Assembly (NCBI GenBank): GCA_011523505.1
Contig: WTGP01000019.1
Span: 138,523 to 202,522 of the forward strand
DNA length: 64,000 nucleotides
From: Gammaproteobacteria bacterium
GTDB taxonomy: Bacteria > Pseudomonadota > Gammaproteobacteria > Steroidobacterales > Foliamicaceae
Direction: 5' to 3'
The notes beneath the pieces were generated by a model. It searched no databases and was not told the DNA's origin. It saw nothing but the letters and a program-made list of their open reading frames with translations. Below are positions 45,979-56,800 of this stretch, piece by piece. The position numbers were made by a program, and so were the translations under genes. Within the stretch, counting starts at the first letter, position 1; every line of letters begins with the position of its first letter.

Positions 45979-48900
45979 TTACCCTGCCTCGGCCGGCTGC
46001 ATGGCCCTCTTTGCCGCTTCCTCCAACGCAACCCGCGTACGCAGTTCCCGCGCGTACGAATCGTCGCCCACCGATTCGGCCATCGCCAGCAACTGCCTCG
46101 GCACGTCAAGACCCTGGTCCCAGCCCGCTTCGCGGAAGAGATCGATGCATCCCTTCTCCTCTTCGGTTCCCGCATACGTTTGCAGCGTTTCGAGCCGGTC
46201 CTGCCACGTCACGCCGCCGTGCCCAAGCGCTTTGGCCGTCCAATGCAACGGTATCGGGATTCCGGTATTCCGAGCCATTGGTATCAGCGCCTTCAGCCCG
46301 GCCGTACCGACAGGCTGTCCGCCGGCTTCAACAGCGATCAGCACCCGTTGCATCAGTGCTCCCGCCCGCAGCGCCGTTGCGGGTGACGCCTCGCCAGCGT
46401 TCAGACGCAGGACCGCCGCCCCCAGCAGCGGAAGCGCATCGTCCGGTTCGACCTCGCCTTCCTCCAGCCAATCGAGCAGTTTCTCGTTCAAGGCTCCGAC
46501 CCATTCCTCGGCGTTCGACCAATCCTCGGTGCTTTTCGGCAGGATGCGGTCCTTCCTGCTCATCAACTCGCGCATGCCCGGGGCAAAACGCACCTCTAAC
46601 TCCAGTTCATTGCCGTAAACCTCGATCCCGAAGAGTTGGCTCAATGCAATCCAGGCACTGGCGCTCTCCGACTCCTGCTGGGAGTGATTCCATAGAGTGG
46701 ACCCGGGCACCCTGGCGGCCGGGCTCTTCAGGATGTCCCCAATGAGCTCAAGGGCTTGACGATAATCGCCGGACCGTGCAAATGCCCGTACCAATTCGAC
46801 CGACTTCGGTCCTCCCGCGGCCACTGGCATATCGGGGCGCTCAAGCACTGCGGGAGACCAGTTTCTCGCCTCGTTGAGCAATTCCTGCGGGGAATACACC
46901 TTGTCCAGCGACGAGAGCGCAAAAGCGTGCAACAGAGGCTCGGTGTCCTGCCCGTAGTCTGCCCTGCGCGCCAGTTCCAGTACCCCGTCAATTACTTCAC
47001 GCGCGGGTGCCTCCGGGAGGCGTTCCGCGATCTCGTCCATGAGTCTCGAAAGGTCGCCGAAGGCGTCAGGGTTTGTCACGGCGATAATCACGGCTCTTGT
47101 GGTACTGGTGTATTCGCCGTGCTGGATCCTTCGCGCGGCTACCAGTTGGTAGTACTGCGCGGCTGCATCCATTTCGCCGGCGGCTGCCAACAGGCGCGCC
47201 GCCAGTAGCAATTGGAAGGAAGAAGGATCGGACATTTCGTTCAGGCGCTTCCGAAATGCCTCCAGCCCGCCCACGCCGAAACCCATTTTCGTCTGGTCGT
47301 GCAACAACATCCAAATCGTGAACTGGTGATCGTCCATTTCGCCTTCCACCAAGCGGACAGACAAGTCATTGAGTATTTCGCTGTTGCCGGATGCGAGGTA
47401 TGCCCTGGCCAGGTTTTCATATAACCGGAAAAAGCTCTTTCGGTCCTCATCCGGCAAGGCGCGCAGGTATGCGTCCAGTTCGGAGGCGCCGTACGGCGAC
47501 AACGCTGCCTCGTGGAATAGCGTATGGGGCGACGGAGGCTCTTCATCGCTCGTGTGCGCCGGAAGCAGGACCTGGCCGGCCGGCATATGGGGAATCACGA
47601 TAAGGGGGAAGAAAGACCTCGTGGTCGAGCTCGAATTCGCGGATTCCGCAGGGTCCTCCAGTGGGGCGCTCAGCAGGCTGTCGGCAAAGATTTGCATCGG
47701 CGTCGCGCCGGGCGGGGGTTCATAGTAATCCCTTTTGCGCGACAGCAGACTCCGCCAGGAATTCCGCAGGGCGATCCGGCCCATCGCGTGGTCCGTGCCC
47801 ATGAGCGCTTCGCGAAGTCGTTTGACGGCCGGAGCTTCGTTGAAGCCGAAGCCCGGCAGATCGATATTGTGGACCGCCGCGGGAGGCCATCCCGACGTGT
47901 TCTGCAAATGCTGAATGAGGCGCCTCGTGGAGTAGGCGGAAAAATTCATCCACTGCGACCGAAGGGATTGCTGCAGGATCCGGGCGTCACTCAGGTCGGC
48001 GCCGCCATCCCCGGCAAGCGCAAGCGCCTCGGAGAACAGTTGTTGCGAAATCAGGTAGAGAAAACGGGCGAGCCGCCACGCTTCGTGCTCGGGCGCCGCC
48101 CGATATTCGATCGCAACGGCTTCCCCTACCTGCTGCATTTCGCCCAGATCGAGCCACACGTTCACAAGCTGCTGCCGATAGAAGTCCCCGTCTGAATCAA
48201 GTTTGCGCAGTTCCTTGAGCAAGTTCGCCCTTTGCCTGAGCTCGGCCTCGGTAAAGCGATGCTCGCGCCATGGCGGAAACTCCATTTCATAGGCAGCCCT
48301 GGCCAGCTTCGGATCCACCGGCCGGCCCGACACAACGGCGTCCAGAAGCCGCGACCGGGCGTTTGCCAGGCCCTCGAAAAGTCCCTGGTTCCTGACGAAG
48401 CCAAACGTCAGATTCGGATCCTGGTCCTTCAGTATCACGTATTGCGGAAAGGCATCGTCGCCCCTTCCCTCATACAGGGCCTGCAGCAAGGGCCGGGTTT
48501 TGGGCATTGAGGACCAGCGCACGGCAATGTAGTCAAGTGCTCGATAGAGGACCTGCAGGTTCTGTTTGTGAGCGTCCGTAAAGAGACAGAATCCGGCAAG
48601 AAAGTGACGAACGTCCTGATCATTGCCGTCCATCTTCGACAGGTAATCGATCAGCATGTCGCCGATTTGCCCGCGCTGCCGGAGAGTCAACTCTTCCCGC
48701 AGCAAATCGCGGAACAATTCGCCCGGAGCCAGCCGATCAAGAGTCCGGCCTCCGCCGGGCCGTCCGGCCAGCGCCTGCAAATAGCGCGTTCGGTCCTCGA
48801 TGCTGGACCGCGCCATCAGGTATTCCCAAAAGCCGAGGGTGTCGGAATAAAGGTCCTCCGTCAGCTGCCAGGCCTCCTGGCTCAGCAGGAGTTCCAGGAC

Positions 48901-51900
48901 ATTGCCGTCCGGGGCCAGAGACATTCCGGCAATTTCCTCGACCTGCATAAACATCCCGGGATCCAGTCCGAGCAACTTCAGCAACGCGGTCCGGTCCTCA
49001 ATCAGCCCGGGCGCCACCGAAACCACGAGGTCCCTGAACTCCCGCTCACCCAGAAAAGCTCGGGCGTAGGCCAGCCCTTCGCGGTAGTGTCCGTCACGAA
49101 TGCGTTCAATCAACAGCGCCTCGATCTCGTCGGTAGCCCGCTCCAGCCTGAGCAGCTCCAGTTGCGTGTGAAAGTCGTCCCTTTCGGCCGCCAGCGCAAG
49201 CTGCTTTCGCAGCGGGGACTCCGGCGTTTCCTCGTCGAGCCCTGGACCGCCCGAATCCGCGGGCCGTCGACTCGATCCCGAAACCTGCCGCCCGGCGCCC
49301 CCGTACTGCTCGCGCAGAAACTTTGCGAAATCCGGGTCGTGTCCAAAGTGCTCCCGCAGACGAAGGTCAGCATAGTCCGCAATCCCGGAGTCATCCAGGA
49401 AGAACCCTGCGCGGCGAACAAGGCGGGCGACCCGATCCAGCCGCACGTAGCGCGAGAGCGCCAGCAATTCGCCGTCTGATGATTCGAGTACATTGCCGAG
49501 TTCATCGTCAAACAGCGCTTTCAGCTCCCCCACTGCCAAGGCCGACTCCACCGCGCCTTTCGGCCAGTTGAGCAGCAGACCCTGCTCCAGAGATGAGTAG
49601 TGCTCGAGAAATTCCCGCGAAACGTTTTCTTCCGTGCGTAGTCCCCGTGCAGCCAGCCACGGATCCGGTTCCGCCTGCGCCGGTTCTTCGGCCAGTTTGG
49701 CCGCCAGACGGCGAAGAAGTCCTTGAATGGCCTCTAGATAGCGACGGAAAGCGACATCGTTTCTTCCCTGCGCCTCATTGAGCAGGCCGGTCTTGTGCAG
49801 CAATTCGAGATTGTCCCTGTTGACGCTCAGGGCACGGTTGTAGTGCTTCAGCGACTCATTCTCGTAGCCCTCTTCCTCAAGAATCTCGGCCTTTGTGCGG
49901 TCCAGGTCCATCAGGCCCGTAATGTCATCGATCATCTCGAATGCCCGTTCCGCGCCCGACAGGTCATCCTGGTTCAACAGCGATTTGCCGATGTCGATAT
50001 ACACTTCGGGCGGCCATAGCAGGCGCAGGCCCACGAGACGGCGGCCGTACTGCAGTTGCCGCCGGATATCCCCGGGGCCGGTATCGAAGCCGCCGAAACC
50101 CGCGCTCGGGGTGGACATGGTCAGAAGTTCGCGCAGGACTGCCGGACGGCGAATTCCCGCATCGGCCAGCGAGTTCTCCAAGGCCCGGAACGAACTTTCG
50201 GTCTCACGTTTTTCCCGGGCGATGTCGGCCAGCAGTTCGTAAAAGTACGATCTGTTCGCGTTGGCGGCTATGCGCTCCAGGATGACCCGCCTGGTCCAGT
50301 CCAGCAGCGCCATGTCCTCCAGGGGCGATTGATCGAAAGCATCGGTCCTGGCGAACATGTTGATGATTCCGTCCACCGCAACCACGAATTCGTTGTCCGC
50401 AACCGCGTGCTCGGCAAAATACTGGAGGAGGGCAATCGCTTCGTCGGTGCGCCCGTGGTTCTTCAGCAGATCGGCCATGAGCAGCAGGATGTCGCTGTTC
50501 TCCGGCTCATTCACGAGGGCACGTCGGTAGCTTTCCAGGGCCTGCTCGCCGAAGCCGGCCCTCGAATAGATGTTGCCCACGAACTCGGCGGTTGCTGCGT
50601 CGGCATCCAGTCTGCGCAACTCGCCGATCCATCGGTTGATTTCGTCGAACCTCTGGTTGGACCCGGTAACCAGATCAAACGTCAGCAGATTGATCAGAAT
50701 GCTCTGGATGTGTTCTTCCCGGTTCTCCGGATCGATCTCATGAAGGCGGCGCAAGGCCTGGTCGTAGGCCGAATAGTCTTCCAGTTGGCTGTACACCTGG
50801 GCAAGCAGCCTCTGGTGGCCGATTTCGTCTTCGCCAAATTCCCGCGCGTATTCCCTGATGATCTCGGTGGCCGACAGCAGGTCTCCCGCTTCGGTGTAAA
50901 TCCGCACCAGGAGGCTCATGTGGTGACGGTTGGCTGTTCCCTCGCTCAACATGGCTTCCAGCTCAAGCGCCATGTTGCCGAGAGCGCCCAGCTCGACCGC
51001 CAGCAGCAACATTTGCTCCTCGACGAAGAACCGGCGCGCGGGACTCTCCACCCCCAGCCAGATTTCCTGCCATTGACGCAACGCGTCCTGCTTCTGGTCC
51101 ACGGTTCCGTACAGCCACGCCAATCGCATTTGTTCGTCGTAGCCCAGTCCGCCCCCGCTGTCGCGAACGGCCTCAAAGACGCGCACGGCCTCCAGCGGGC
51201 GGCTCAAGCGCTCGTACGCATCGGCGAGGTCGCGGCGTTCGGCGGCATTCGGCGGCAGGAATTCATCCAGGCGCGCAAGCACGTCCAGCGCCTCTTTTTC
51301 CTGTCCCATTTCCAGGTGCGCTTCGAACAGAAACAAGAGTGCGCCATTGTTCGGGCCTTGGGCTTGAATATGCCGCTCGATCATGGCCATGGACTCCGCC
51401 GTGAAACCCATCCGCAGCATGAGCCGGGCCGCACCCACCAGGACTTCAGCCCGCTCAGAATTCCTCTCTTCCAGGGTCCGCCAGACTCGCAGGGCCCGGC
51501 CGGGATGGGCCCGATGCAGGTAGTGCGCGGCCAGGCCGTCGTACCATCGGACCTGTTCCGGCTCCGATTGCATCATGCGCTCGTACTCACGCACCATTCC
51601 GTCCGAATCGCCTGCCGCCTCGTACAACGAAACAAGCCGACTGCGCTGGCGAATGTCAGCTTCGCTGCCCTCGAGCTGCCGGTAGAGTTCGATCGCCTGC
51701 GCATATTCCTCGGTCTCGATCAGCGTTTCCACGCGCAGCCGCAGAATTTCCTCGTCGCCGACGCCGCGTATCGCCAGGTCGTCCAGCAGCCGGTCCAGTT
51801 CTTCCGTTGTCCGATGGGATTCGCTGAGCAGCGCCAGGGCATATCGGCGGTCCAGGCGAACCTTCGCCTCGGAGTAGGCCATCCAGGCCTGTTCGCGTGC

Positions 51901-52605
51901 CAGTCCGTGCTCGCCGGCCTTCAGCGCCCACTCCGCCAGACGCAGGTGTTGCGGGTAGAGGCTGCCGTCCTCAGCGCGGGGCTCGTACAGTTGAGTCGCC
52001 CGCTCGGGCCGGCCGAGAAGCGCAAGAACGACGGCGGCCTGGTTGCGGAATTGCTGGTCCCGAAGCAGGGCGAGGTTCTCCAGTGTTTCGATATCGATCC
52101 TGCTCGTGTCCATCATTGCCAGGCGCGTGCGGATCGCCCATCGCTGCCTGCTTTCTTCCATGGCTTCGGCGGCGCGGCGGTACAGGTCCTTTGCCTGTTG
52201 CGCGTCTCCCCTTGCATCAAGAAGTCGCGCCTGTAAAAGCAGCGTGTCTCCGGTCGGCGCCAGTTCCTGAGCCCTGGCCGAGGACGACAGGGCCAGCCCG
52301 ATTTCACCGTCCCTCCACTGAAGGTGAGCGATCGCCAGGTAAAGGCAAGCCTGTGCGGAGTTGGTGAGATCCGGCTGCCGGGCGAACGCTTCAAGGCGCG
52401 CGACGGCGCGATCGATGCCCTCGCCTTTCAGCACGGTCTCGCGGTACACGTCCGCGACCATTGCGGTGTCGAACTGTTCCGTTGCCTGCGCCGCCGCGAC
52501 CAGTTCCGCCATCGCGGAGGCGGCGTGGGCGGCCGGATTGGCGAACGGCGCGCCGCCGCAGATCAGTGCGAGGCAGAGAGCGGAGCGAAGCATGCCGCTA
52601 TTCAT
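45979..52605 (-). CDS. Giant exported TPR-rich protein (paralog 2 of a tandem pair)
   Basis: 2208 residues, with signal peptide MNSGMLRSALCLALICGG...AHA. The first half is made of degenerate tetratricopeptide/helical repeats (for example EAAGDSDGMVREYERMM and YRRALVNEPENSDILLLMADLL); the second half is helical without repeats I recognise. No membrane segment follows the signal, so a periplasmic or outer-membrane-associated protein is expected. It aligns along its whole length with the 2214-residue protein encoded at 53896, sharing blocks such as FRNQAAVVL-LLGRP, EIDP-NR and GAERAFEMIDDITG. It is last in the operon, after the thioredoxin gene and a 110-base gap. No family name can be given; an assembly scaffold is the general expectation for such repeats. 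Confidence 0.85.
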   Translation of the reverse strand: MNSGMLRSALCLALICGGAPFANPAAHAASAMAELVAAAQATEQFDTAMVADVYRETVLKGEGIDRAVARLEAFARQPDLTNSAQACLYLAIAHLQWRDGEIGLALSSSARAQELAPTGDTLLLQARLLDARGDAQQAKDLYRRAAEAMEESRQRWAIRTRLAMMDTSRIDIETLENLALLRDQQFRNQAAVVLALLGRPERATQLYEPRAEDGSLYPQHLRLAEWALKAGEHGLAREQAWMAYSEAKVRLDRRYALALLSESHRTTEELDRLLDDLAIRGVGDEEILRLRVETLIETEEYAQAIELYRQLEGSEADIRQRSRLVSLYEAAGDSDGMVREYERMMQSEPEQVRWYDGLAAHYLHRAHPGRALRVWRTLEERNSERAEVLVGAARLMLRMGFTAESMAMIERHIQAQGPNNGALLFLFEAHLEMGQEKEALDVLARLDEFLPPNAAERRDLADAYERLSRPLEAVRVFEAVRDSGGGLGYDEQMRLAWLYGTVDQKQDALRQWQEIWLGVESPARRFFVEEQMLLLAVELGALGNMALELEAMLSEGTANRHHMSLLVRIYTEAGDLLSATEIIREYAREFGEDEIGHQRLLAQVYSQLEDYSAYDQALRRLHEIDPENREEHIQSILINLLTFDLVTGSNQRFDEINRWIGELRRLDADAATAEFVGNIYSRAGFGEQALESYRRALVNEPENSDILLLMADLLKNHGRTDEAIALLQYFAEHAVADNEFVVAVDGIINMFARTDAFDQSPLEDMALLDWTRRVILERIAANANRSYFYELLADIAREKRETESSFRALENSLADAGIRRPAVLRELLTMSTPSAGFGGFDTGPGDIRRQLQYGRRLVGLRLLWPPEVYIDIGKSLLNQDDLSGAERAFEMIDDITGLMDLDRTKAEILEEEGYENESLKHYNRALSVNRDNLELLHKTGLLNEAQGRNDVAFRRYLEAIQGLLRRLAAKLAEEPAQAEPDPWLAARGLRTEENVSREFLEHYSSLEQGLLLNWPKGAVESALAVGELKALFDDELGNVLESSDGELLALSRYVRLDRVARLVRRAGFFLDDSGIADYADLRLREHFGHDPDFAKFLREQYGGAGRQVSGSSRRPADSGGPGLDEETPESPLRKQLALAAERDDFHTQLELLRLERATDEIEALLIERIRDGHYREGLAYARAFLGEREFRDLVVSVAPGLIEDRTALLKLLGLDPGMFMQVEEIAGMSLAPDGNVLELLLSQEAWQLTEDLYSDTLGFWEYLMARSSIEDRTRYLQALAGRPGGGRTLDRLAPGELFRDLLREELTLRQRGQIGDMLIDYLSKMDGNDQDVRHFLAGFCLFTDAHKQNLQVLYRALDYIAVRWSSMPKTRPLLQALYEGRGDDAFPQYVILKDQDPNLTFGFVRNQGLFEGLANARSRLLDAVVSGRPVDPKLARAAYEMEFPPWREHRFTEAELRQRANLLKELRKLDSDGDFYRQQLVNVWLDLGEMQQVGEAVAIEYRAAPEHEAWRLARFLYLISQQLFSEALALAGDGGADLSDARILQQSLRSQWMNFSAYSTRRLIQHLQNTSGWPPAAVHNIDLPGFGFNEAPAVKRLREALMGTDHAMGRIALRNSWRSLLSRKRDYYEPPPGATPMQIFADSLLSAPLEDPAESANSSSTTRSFFPLIVIPHMPAGQVLLPAHTSDEEPPSPHTLFHEAALSPYGASELDAYLRALPDEDRKSFFRLYENLARAYLASGNSEILNDLSVRLVEGEMDDHQFTIWMLLHDQTKMGFGVGGLEAFRKRLNEMSDPSSFQLLLAARLLAAAGEMDAAAQYYQLVAARRIQHGEYTSTTRAVIIAVTNPDAFGDLSRLMDEIAERLPEAPAREVIDGVLELARRADYGQDTEPLLHAFALSSLDKVYSPQELLNEARNWSPAVLERPDMPVAAGGPKSVELVRAFARSGDYRQALELIGDILKSPAARVPGSTLWNHSQQESESASAWIALSQLFGIEVYGNELELEVRFAPGMRELMSRKDRILPKSTEDWSNAEEWVGALNEKLLDWLEEGEVEPDDALPLLGAAVLRLNAGEASPATALRAGALMQRVLIAVEAGGQPVGTAGLKALIPMARNTGIPIPLHWTAKALGHGGVTWQDRLETLQTYAGTEEEKGCIDLFREAGWDQGLDVPRQLLAMAESVGDDSYARELRTRVALEEAAKRAMQPAEAG

Positions 52606-52715
52606 GCTGCACCCGAGACCTGCCAGCCCTCGCTTGCTACGTGTAGGACGAGGTCCTCGTTATCCCCCGCGAACCCGGAAGCGCTCGTTTACGGCGCCCG
52701 TATCAGGTCTATCCG

Positions 52716-53846
52716 CTATGGCTGATCCGCCGCATCCATCGGTTGGTCGACGGCTTCCTCGCCGCTCGCTTCGGCGGGCTCTTCCTCGGCTGCGGCCTCT
52801 TCCTCGGCGGCGGCCTCAGCCTTGGCGGCTTCTTCCTTGAACAGTTCCTCCAGCCGCAGTTGCAGACCGTTGCCGCGCAGGTTCCGGCCGACCGTGACAC
52901 CGTCGGTGCTGACCAGGAAGCTGGCCGGGATGGCGTTTACGCGATACATTTTGGCCACGGGGCTCTCGAATGCGAGTTCGTCCGACACGTTGAGCCACTC
53001 GATGTTGTAGTTGTCCTCGGAGGCCTGGCGCCAGGCCTCGCGTTCATCGTCCAGGTTGAAGGCGAGAATCTCGAAGCCCTGTTCGCGGAATCGCTCGTAG
53101 GCCGCCTTGAGGTGCGGAATCTCGGCAATGCACGGCCCGCACCAGGAAGCCCAGAACTCCACCAGCGTGAACTTGTTCCTGGCCACGACGTCGAAGAGGC
53201 GGATTTCCTCGCCGGCCAGGCTGTTGGCCGTGAAGTCGCGTATCGCCTCGGCCAGTTCCTCGACCCGTTTGGCCGTGAACACCTTGAGCAACTGCACCGT
53301 CAGGTTTTCGCCCAGCAGGGACTCCAGTTCTTCCATGACCTTCACCTGCTCCTCATCCTCGCCGTCCTGCCAGGCGGCCCTCAGGGCAAGCAGCCGGGCA
53401 ATCGGATCCTCATACTCAAGATAGATGACGCGCAGGGACTCGGTAGCCGCTTCGCCGGGTTCGTCCAGCGCGGCGCGGATCATCTCGTTGTAGTCCCCGC
53501 CGCTGAAGGTGAGCGCGTCCGTGGCGGAATCCCACAGGACCTCATGCTCGGCGCCGGGTTCCGCAATCCCGCTTACCCGGAACTCGTCGGCCTTCGCGCC
53601 CGCAAGCAGGTTCAGTTCGATCAGCAGGGGCTCGGACAACGGAATCCTCATCGTGGCTTCGCCGTCCTGGATGATCGCGATGCCCAGCACCTCGAAGCCC
53701 GCGTCGGTGCGTGGGTCGGTGTAACCGATTTCGATCAGCTCGCCTTCGAACTTGTCCAGACCGCTGGCCGTCACCGTGATGTCGCTTTCCGCCGCCAGCG
53801 CCGCGCTTGCGGCCAGGCACAAACCGAATAACAGGTGTTTATTCAT
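52716..53846 (-). CDS. TlpA/ResA-like periplasmic thioredoxin with DUF4369-like N-terminal domain
   Basis: 376 residues. Signal peptide ending ALAA; residues about 22-115 form a beta-rich domain like the N-terminal part of TlpA-type proteins common in Bacteroidetes. Residues about 120-210 are helical. The thioredoxin domain has the redox motif WCGPC at 235-239 and cis-Pro in the NAIPASF segment. The last 40 residues are an Ala/Glu-rich low-complexity acidic tail (EEEAAAEEEPAEAS). ATG 53846 has AAGGAGAA upstream. It should reduce or exchange disulfides in the periplasm or sense redox state. Its place between the two giant TPR genes suggests it acts on, or is carried by, those proteins (inference). 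Confidence 0.9.
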   Translation of the reverse strand: MNKHLLFGLCLAASAALAAESDITVTASGLDKFEGELIEIGYTDPRTDAGFEVLGIAIIQDGEATMRIPLSEPLLIELNLLAGAKADEFRVSGIAEPGAEHEVLWDSATDALTFSGGDYNEMIRAALDEPGEAATESLRVIYLEYEDPIARLLALRAAWQDGEDEEQVKVMEELESLLGENLTVQLLKVFTAKRVEELAEAIRDFTANSLAGEEIRLFDVVARNKFTLVEFWASWCGPCIAEIPHLKAAYERFREQGFEILAFNLDDEREAWRQASEDNYNIEWLNVSDELAFESPVAKMYRVNAIPASFLVSTDGVTVGRNLRGNGLQLRLEELFKEEAAKAEAAAEEEAAAEEEPAEASGEEAVDQPMDAADQP

Positions 53847-53895
53847 GATCGTTCTCCTTGATGGGAGTTTACCTTGCGTTTCGTTCTACGGAGGA

Positions 53896-56800
53896 TCAGG
53901 GAATGGCCATAGCGACGGCCTGGGTCTCTTCCTCTTCGTCCGGCGTCAGGTCCTTCTCGGCCGCCTCTTCCCGCTCGATGCGTTCCTGCAACTCGCCGAC
54001 GTAGGCACTGTCCTCAATCCGCTCGGCGATCGTTTGCAGCACGCGCAACACGCCCAGGCCGCTGTCGAGGCCGTTGGCGCGCACGAGCTCCAGCAGTTGC
54101 GCCCCCTCGTCGGAGTCCTGATACAGGCCCAGCAGCGTCAACCGCTCCTTCCATGGGAGCCGCCCTTCCTCCAGTATTCCGGCCACCAGGTCGAACTGCA
54201 GAGATCCTCCGCCCGCTTCCGCAAGGGAAGCAAGCAGCACGAGTCCTTCGGCGCTCAAGGGGCGGCCACCGGCTTCGATGCTCTGCAGGATGCGGGCCAT
54301 CAGGCCGGCGTCCTGACCGGTTTCTTCCGCACGCAATTGCCGCAGCCCGAGCGGAACGAGCAACCGGAGTGCGTCGTACTGTTCCACCTGTCGGCTCGCA
54401 ACCAGGTCCAGCAGCATGTCGGTGGCTGCCGCGACCCAGTCCGGCATGCCCGGCCATTCGTCCTCACCCATAGGGAAAAGCCGCATTTGCCTTCTGAGAA
54501 CCTCCTGCGCGGCGGTATAGCCCTGATCTTGGTATTGGTACCGCTGGGTCACTGCCGGAAGACCGTAGAGCAGGCTGAGGGCGCTCGCGGCCTGGGCACT
54601 GAACCTTAGCCGCATATCCATCTGTTCCTCCGGCGTAAGTGCAGGTGGACCCGCTTCCGTCAGCATGGCGCCGAGAATCTCCGTTGCGCGCGCCAGGTCG
54701 CCCGCGCGTGCAAAAGCGCGCGCCAGCTCGGCCGCCTTTAACGCACCCGATTCGTACAGGCGTTCCGGCAAGTCCAGAGCAGCCGGGGACCGGCGCCGCG
54801 CCTGCACGAACACTTCCTCCGGCGAGTACACCTTTTCCAGGGAGGCAATCAGAAAGGCGTCGAACAGCATGTCGTAGGCCGGCATCTCCTTCGCAGGCCG
54901 GGCGAGAAGCAGGACCGCATCCAGAACTTCACGCGCCGCCCCCGAGGGCAGTCTTTGCGCAACTTCACCGATCAGTTCCAGGAGGTTGGCGGGGCTCGGT
55001 TGTCCCCCGTAAAAGCCGTAAAAGAAGCGCTCCTGGTCGCCATACTCGTTGTGCTCGATTCTGCGGGCCGCCACCAGCTTGTAGTAGTCCACCGACCGGT
55101 CCACCACGCCGGCCGTGGCAAGAACTCGGGCGGCAAGAAGCAGTTGGTACGGCGAGGGATCGGAAACGGCCGCCAAGCGTGCTTCGAATGCCTCAAGACC
55201 CCCAGGCCCGAACTCAACTCTCTGCTCGTCGCGCAGCATCATCCACAAGGTGAATTCGTGATCGTTGATTTCCTGGAGGTTGAGGCGATTCCACAGGTCC
55301 TCCAGCCGCCGGCCGTCAGCGGAGGCCTTGGCCAGGTATTCGTAAAGCCGGCGGAATCCCGTCCGGGTCCCGTCCGGGATCGCGCGCAGGAAGGCATCCA
55401 GTTCGCCAGCTCCGTAGGGCGCCTCCGCAACGGCGTCAAACAACATGCGTGGCTCGGGAGCCTTTTCGCCCATGGCGCCGGCGGTTGAACCCCCCGACAT
55501 TGCCGCAGGCGCCATGATGTAGGCCACGCCACTGAAGTATCCGCCGCGGTTTGCAGGCGCCTTCTTCCCGGGCTCCGGCATCGCAGTATTCAACAGACCG
55601 CTGGCGAGGAACGTCAGCGGCATGGTTCCCGGAGGAGGCCCGTACGGAGAATTGCGGGGCGCCAGCAGACTGCGCCACGCCTCCCGAAGGGCCCGCTGTC
55701 CTTCCTCGTGATCGCCGGCGTTCAGCGCCTCGCCCAGACGCTCGACAGGTCCCTTCCGTCGGCTCTGCTGTTGCGGCGCGCCAAGTACGATCAGCGCGGA
55801 ACCTGCCGACGCGGATCCCGAATCCTCCTCGACAGGCTGCATGGTCTGCAACTGGCGGATAATCGCGCCCACCGCGCCGGGCGCCCGCATCTGCCGGGCC
55901 ATTACCTGCTGCATGACCGCGGGATCGCTCAGATCCGCGCCGCCGTCCGAAACAATTCCGAGCGCTTCCCCGAAGCGCTGCTGCGAACGGAAAAACAGGA
56001 AATGCGCCAGCCGCCAGGCGGCATCGTCCGGCGCCGCCCGGTACTCTTCGGCGATCGCTTCTCCGGCGCGGTCCGCATATCCCAGGTTCAGCCAGACGCT
56101 GATCCGGTCGGCCCGGTACCGGGAAGGATCGGGATCCAGCGCGGCAAGCTGGTCCAGCACGAGGTCCTGGCGTTCCAGCCGGTCCATGGTTGGCGGTCGA
56201 TAATAGAACCGCGACGAGTATTCGCGTTCATAGGCCGCGCGGGCCAGATCAAGCGGCACCTCCTCGCCGGCGGCAACCCGGTCGAGCAATTCCGAACCCG
56301 CAGCCTCCAGAGCGTCATTCAGCCCGGGTGCGTAAAAGCGCTGGGGGAAGCCTTGCGGCGACGGCAGGTTCTCCTCCATCTCGACGATCAACCGGAACGC
56401 TTCGTCGTTTTGGCCGGCATATATGGCCTCGAGGAACGGTCTCACGTCGGGCATGTTCGGCCAGCGATTGCGGACGTAATCGGCAACGCGGTACAGCACT
56501 TCGGCATTTTCCCTGCGGCCGTCCACGATCATCATTGCCTGTGCGACCGTGTAGAACACGCGGTCGTCATTGGTCTCGAGGCCGGACAGGAATTCGATGA
56601 CCGTGTCCGCCACCTCGCTGCGCTGCGCGGCGGTCAGTTCTTTCCTGAGCAACGGGCGAACGCGGCTCAGGGCATCGCTGCCCGGGAAAAAGATGCCGGC
56701 ATTGCCATCAGACCCGGCGCCCTCCACCTCGGCCTGAAGAAAGCGGATCCGGTCCTGCGTGCTTCCCCGCTCCTCGAGGTATTTCCAGTAGCCGCTGTTG

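Noticed and set aside
50056..52236. Long plus-strand open frame opposite the giant TPR gene
   Set aside because: No signal peptide, ribosome-binding site or domain; it follows the codon pattern of the real gene on the other strand.
52606..52715. Possible terminator between thioredoxin and TPR paralog 2
   Set aside because: Only a loopless 13-base near-palindrome (ACGAGGACCTCGT on the minus strand) without a T-tract; read-through is more likely.
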